A stretch of 64,000 nt of DNA, from contig NW_006917091.1 of assembly GCF_000516985.1 (NCBI RefSeq), positions 5,762,518 through 5,826,517 of the forward strand. Reading direction: 5' to 3'. Under the pieces are notes generated by a model that saw only the letters and a list, made by a program, of their open reading frames with translations, did not search any database and had not been told where the DNA came from. Positions 59,272 through 64,000 of the stretch are shown piece by piece. The DNA is from Pestalotiopsis fici W106-1. Its lineage: Eukaryota; Ascomycota; Sordariomycetes; Amphisphaeriales; Sporocadaceae. Positions within the stretch are counted from its first letter, which is position 1, and the number at the start of each line of letters is the position of its first letter. A program made the translations under genes and the position numbers.

Positions 59272-60128
59272 GGTTGAGCAAGGGGGTGGTCAGTAGATGT
59301 CGAATTGAAAAGAAATGTGGTAAGATGATCAGGCCATTCAAAAGTCGGTAGGAAGTTTGCTTGTTCATCTTGTGGCATATAGATGTTGGCCGAGTTTGGA
59401 ATCACAAGAACCCTCATTGGCTCGCCCTAGGGGGCCCATCTCCATGTCGCCGCAATCTGGGGTAACGGCTGGGCGGCACACAGATTTGGGGTTCCCCACG
59501 GGGTTGATACTCACACTGTGAATATTCCCCGCAGCCATTCCGAGTTTTGTAGGGAGATTTCCGCGACGTTCCGAGTTGCTCGGCTCGTACTGATTGTCGA
59601 TTCGGCAGATGGTATCTATGAAAGTGTTTTTACATGAAGATCAAGTCTGATTGGATGAATCTTTCTGGCCCACTGCGCCTGTTGTCATGTTGCATAAAAC
59701 CCCCGACCTTGGAAACTTTGACCTAGTGTCTCGCATGGACGTGCTTTCGGGGATCTATTGACACACCAATCCGTATCGGAAAGAACGGAAAATCTCATCG
59801 GAAGAGGTTGACAGACATACACCGATACTCGCCCACTTTGGTTGTATTCCTGATGTGAAACCTTTGGTGATTTGCTGGATGCCCCGGGCTAGTTTTGCCT
59901 TCCGAGCGTGGCAATCTTCGGGACGGAAGCACTGGACGACAGTCACAGCGACAGAGTAATACAATGCACGATCCAAGGCAGTTCTGGGCGCCATGCTGTG
60001 TGATGCTGCTTGCCAATTTGTAACATATAATGCCAACCATGTAGTCTATGTGGAAACGAACTTGTAACCATTGATGAATCCATTTGACTTTTGGCAGCCA
60101 CATCTGTTAAGAATCAATCCAGGTAGCC
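59272..60128. promoter_or_regulatory. Divergent promoter of the permease and the CYP504-like P450
   Basis: 857 bases with no ORF of interest. CCGAGTT occurs near 59391, 59540 and 59571. The last is part of a perfect inverted CCGAGTTGCTCGG (59571-59583), that is CCG-N7-CGG. These resemble Zn2Cys6 sites and echo the CCGA repeats of the homogentisate promoter. Confidence 0.5.
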
Positions 60129-61858
60129 ATGGCGATTGCAACACTTTTCATCGACCTCCAAAACCATGTTGCTGGCCACACATGGGCGTCAACACTATTG
60201 CTGATAACCGCGGTGCCAATCATCTACGTCGTCTTCAATGAGGCTATCAGAGCAAATGCACGAATTTCCGGCCTCAAGGGTCCTAGGGGACTCCCTTTGA
60301 TCGGCAATATTTGGGACATTCGTACCAATGCGGCGGAACGGTACCGTCAGTGGTCAAAATCGTATGGTGGTGTTTTCCAGATTCAACTTGGAAACATCCC
60401 AGTGGTGGTGGTGAATACGGCAGCGACAGCAAAAGTCATATTTGGACAAAATTCCCAGGCTCTTGCTTCACGACCCGAGTTCTATACGTTTCGTGAGTAG
60501 TCCCATGTTCAACCCCGACACGGTTTGAGAACTTCTCGTCCATATGATCTGCACTTGGTCCATGATCTAATCCAGCGATAAAAATTCTAGACAAATTGGT
60601 GTCAGACACCTCTGGCACAACCATTGGAACATCCCCGTACAGCGAGTCGCTAAAGAGGCGCAGAAAGGGCGCGGCCTCTGCTCTCAACCGTCCATCCGTC
60701 GCTACATACGTACAACACCTCGACGTCGAGTCCAAAGACTTTATCAAGGAGCTCTACACATACGGAAAGGGCGGCAAAGAAGCTGTCGACCCGATGCCCA
60801 TGATCCAGAGACTGTCGCTTTCGCTGGCACTAACCTTGAACTGGGGAACACGCATGGGCAGCCAAAAGGAGGATTTATTCCACGAGATCACACATGTTGA
60901 GGAGGAGATTAGTCGCTTCCGCTCCACCACTGGGAACCTGCAGGACTACATTCCCCTCCTCCGCATCTTGCCGTTCAATACGCACTCGGCCAAAGCGAGA
61001 GAGATGCGCAACCGGCGGGATGTATATCTCACCAACCTGAACCGCGGACTGGACGAGCGCATGGCATCCAACAGCCACAAGCCCTGCATCCAAGCCAATG
61101 TCATCAACGACGCTGAAGCCAAGCTAAACAAGGAAGAGTTGACGTCCATCAGCCTGACAATGCTGTCAGGTGGACTCGACACCATCACCACTCAGGTCGC
61201 TTGGTTCTGCGCGTTGCTGGTCAATAGACCCGACATACAGGACAGGGCAGCGCAAGAGATCCAAAAGTTCTACAGTGACGACAAGCCTCTGTGCGACTCC
61301 GAGGACGACCAGCAGTGCGCATACATTGTCGCCTTGGTCCGCGAATCTTTGCGCTACTACACTGTGCTCAGGTTGGCGTTGCCAAAGTGTTCGATCAGGG
61401 ATGTTGTCTACAACGGCGTTACGATACCCAAGGGCACTGTTGTCTTTCTGAACTCGTGGGCATGCAACATGGGTATGTCGAATGTCATCCAAATATCATT
61501 GTTCCCTCTATCGATATGTTCTCAGCTAATTTGCATTTCTTCTGCAGATGACGAGACCTGGTCTGACCCAGAAGTGTTCCGTCCTGAGCGCTACCTCGAG
61601 CAACCTGATGCGCCCATGTTCACCTATGGCATGGGATACCGCATGTGTGCCGGCTCCCTACTGGCAAACCGCGAGCTGTACCTGGTCTATATGCGACTTT
61701 TGAATAGTTTCCGGGTCGAGAAGTACGATGAAATTGATTCGCACCCGCTCACTGGCAATTCGGATCCCACTAGTCTCGTCGCCATGCCGAATCGCTATCG
61801 TGCCTTGTTCGTGCCGCGCAACCCGGCGGCGTTGTCGGAAGCCTTGAGTGCCAAGTGA
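60129..61858 (+). CDS. CYP504-like cytochrome P450, probable phenylacetate hydroxylase (518 aa)
   Basis: Exons 60129-60492, 60591-61472 and 61548-61858 (donors GTGAGT and GTATGT; acceptors CTAG and TGCAG); phases close. An N-terminal anchor (about residues 20-38) precedes GPRGLPLIGNIWDI. QIQLGNIPVVVVN, YTFHKLVSDTSGTTIGTSPYSES and KRRRKGAASALNRPSV are typical of the CYP504 family. The I-helix is SGGLDTITTQ, the ExxR motif is ESLRYY, and the haem loop is FTYGMGYRMCAG. In Aspergillus, CYP504A (PhacA) makes 2-hydroxyphenylacetate and CYP504B (PhacB) makes homogentisate. I cannot decide between them without alignment. Either role places it upstream of the neighbouring homogentisate genes. Confidence 0.87.
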
Positions 61859-63185
61859 TGGCAAGGGGTATGAGGAATTAAAGTAGTGAAACTTTTTTTC
61901 TCCATTCTTCAGTATGCATCTACTGCGGCGACAGATGTCGATTCAGCCATAGAACCTCTCAAAATTCAAATTGGTATCAAGAATGCGGCCATTGGTTTTC
62001 AGGAGTCATATTGTTACGAAAAAATGGATGTGTGTATGTCAGGATATGCTAGTCTCAAAGAGATTCCAAGACATTGAAGTCGAAACTCTCATTTGGGAAA
62101 ACGCTGTGTTGGCTGGTACTGAAGTCTCCCCTCTGTTTGAAAGTTACTAGGTCGTCGGGCCGAGGGAGGTTCGAGTGTGGGGGAAGCCGAGAAGGCGACA
62201 ATGTAGTTACATGTATTGTGGCAAAGAGAAGAAGCAAGTCCATGCGGAACACAATAGCACCGAAATACCTATTTTGATCGCGGGACCATAGGTCATGTTA
62301 AGGATGCCGATTCGCCGTTCCCAAAAGGGACTGCTAGGGACGCTGTGCATCCGGCTTCCGAAAGCGATAGAGCCCCAACCAGAACAGGGTTCGCATACTC
62401 CATTCCGACAGAGTACACCTTGGAGGGGTCTATGGTATATAAGCAAGCAACATTGAAGGCTCATACCGGAAATTCATTTGCTAAAGCCCGTGTGCAAAGC
62501 TGATTAGTGTGATCTTATGTAATAGAAGTTCATGCTTATTATCCTGACGCTTGATTATCGACCAAACATCCCACAAGCATCTTTTTCAAGAACGTCAAGC
62601 AGGTGCCTATTTAGTTTTAATATTTCACTGAACTCATATCAACCACGAGGAATAGTCACATTAATTATGAATTTTGCAATATGTAGCAGTAGTTATCATA
62701 AAAGACATGTTTCATAACCCGTCATATGTAGTTAGATGGGAAACTATCAATATTTATGCTTATATACGAGTAATGATGATGTAATAATTACCCGCCGCTT
62801 AATTCATGGCCATTCCGACTCATAACAAATAGTGGAATGTTTTCTGTAATACCTCTTGGAGCCTTCTCTCAGCTTTCAAGGGTAACTATTATGCTCTTTA
62901 AAGAACCGATGATTTGATTAAATACGCAAGATGTATTTTCCACCATTGATCAATCTTGTGGCCCAGGTCGCGGTGTCGTGGTTATTGATTTACTGACAAG
63001 TACGATCTGTCTATCTCCTACTATATGCACTATACATGGCAGGGTAACTATCATCGGCGTCTAGACGCCTTCAAGTATAAGTATGAGTACTGTGGTTGCT
63101 GCACAATCTTTCCGAGGTCCCACAAGTGCTCACCTTACCTACTTCCAGTACCACAAGCTGTACGGGTCTTTGAATAGTTTTCATC
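61859..63185. other. 1.3-kb intergenic region
   Basis: AT-rich in places (62460-62800). No coherent ORF or splice structure. It presumably holds the pectin lyase promoter at its right end. Confidence 0.45.
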
Positions 63186-64000
63186 ATGTACTTCACCAGT
63201 CTTGTGTCGGTCCTGCCATTCGTTGGCCTCACCTCGGCAGCAAGCGTTGTGGGATCGGCTTATGGCTTTGCCAAAGGTGTGACGCCTACTGGTACGACTG
63301 TGACACCAACGGACAATGCGCAGTAAGTCTTACAACACGGGCACCACGCTCTCAATCACTGTTCTCACAAGATGGATAGACTTACCTCTTGGCTGGGCGA
63401 CTCCACGGCAAGAGTCATTGTCTTGACCAAGACCTTTGATTTTGCAACTGCTACCACGACTGGAGCTGCCTGCAGAGCAACCGACAAGTGCTCTGGAGGA
63501 CAAGATACCATCAAGACGAGTTGCGACTCCAATGAGACTCCGATTGTTGCCACCTACAACCCCCAGGCCACCAAAGGCATCTCTGTTGCCAGCAACAAAG
63601 CCCTTGTTGGAGTTGGCTCGACTGGCGCCATCAAGGGCAAGGGTCTTTTGATCGCTAGTGGCTCCAAAAATGTTATTGTGCAGAATATTCGCATCACGAC
63701 CCTCAACCCACAGTATGTTTGGGGTGGTGATGGCATCAGCATTGAGGGTGCTGATGGAGTCTGGATCGACCATTGCACATTCGATAACATTGGCCGCATG
63801 TTCATCGTATCTCACTACGGTCCTAACCGTGTCACCGCATCGTACAATTACTTCAATGGAGCTACTTCCTACTCGAACTCGTGCGACGGTCAGCAATACT
63901 GGGGAACCATGTACGTCGGTGACTCGGACAAGGTGACCATTGACCACAACTACTACTACAAGATGAGCGGCCGCTCTCCAAAGCTGGGCGACAGTTCGTA
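63186..64000 (+). CDS. Secreted pectin/pectate lyase, PL1 family (partial, runs off window)
   Basis: Exons 63186-63322 and 63380-64000 (continuing), with a 57-base intron (GTAAGT donor, GGATAG acceptor). A signal peptide (MYFTSLVSVLPFVGLTSA) indicates secretion. SVVGSAYGFAKGVT is the mature N-terminus typical of fungal pectin lyases. QYVWGGDGISIEGADGVWIDHC is the conserved core with the WIDH motif, and QYWGTMYVG and KMSGRSPK follow as parallel beta-helix coils. Such enzymes cleave homogalacturonan by beta-elimination during plant cell wall breakdown. NxxYVWGGD and GRxPK favour pectin lyase over calcium-dependent pectate lyase, but the catalytic end lies outside the window. Confidence 0.88.

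Noticed and set aside
1..64000. CRISPR arrays or operons
   Set aside because: No regularly spaced direct repeats were seen, and the spliced genes are eukaryotic.

Overview
The window looks like nuclear DNA of a filamentous ascomycete, most likely a sordariomycete. Genes are carried by short introns (about 46-145 bases) with GTRAGT-type donors and CTAAC/CTGAC-like branch points. Typical families are present: Zn2Cys6 regulators, a HET-ankyrin protein, a fungal rhodopsin-like membrane protein and F-box-like proteins. Two long AT-rich blocks carry the signature of repeat-induced point mutation (RIP): CpA and TpG are depleted while CpG persists.

Layout. (1) 1-3742 is the right-hand part of a RIP-mutated Ty1/copia retrotransposon on the plus strand, with recognisable reverse transcriptase and RNase H relics and a probable 3' LTR. 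(2) 4296-4481 is a tRNA-like gene with an apparently long, structured intron. (3) 4896-18687 is a Zn2Cys6 regulator gene cut in two by an 11.84-kb gypsy-type LTR element (6218-18058, minus strand). The element has 267-bp LTRs and a 4-bp target duplication, and removing it restores the frame exactly. (4) 19083-24300 holds a P450 gene with two single-base frameshifts, a stand-alone amidoligase and a multi-spanning membrane protein. (5) 24694-36856 holds a small mitochondrial-type membrane protein (three exons), a nitroreductase, a PQ-loop protein, a Zn2Cys6-like regulator with half a zinc cluster, a GST-like protein and an MBOAT acyltransferase. (6) 37524-50463 holds an F-box-like protein, a rhodopsin-like membrane protein, an SDR, two secreted proteins (one frameshifted) and a HET-ankyrin gene with a decayed ankyrin tail.

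(7) 50810-61858 is the most coherent functional block. It contains a Zn2Cys6 regulator, fumarylacetoacetase and homogentisate 1,2-dioxygenase transcribed divergently, an amino-acid/GABA-type permease, and a CYP504-like P450. CYP504 enzymes hydroxylate phenylacetate or hydroxyphenylacetate toward homogentisate, which the dioxygenase and fumarylacetoacetase then degrade. The block therefore reads as an aromatic (phenylacetate/tyrosine) catabolic cluster. Maleylacetoacetate isomerase, which acts between those two enzymes, is not in the window. The window ends inside a secreted pectin/pectate lyase gene (63186-64000).

The exon models were assembled by hand from splice signals, reading phase and family recognition. 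No database search was possible.
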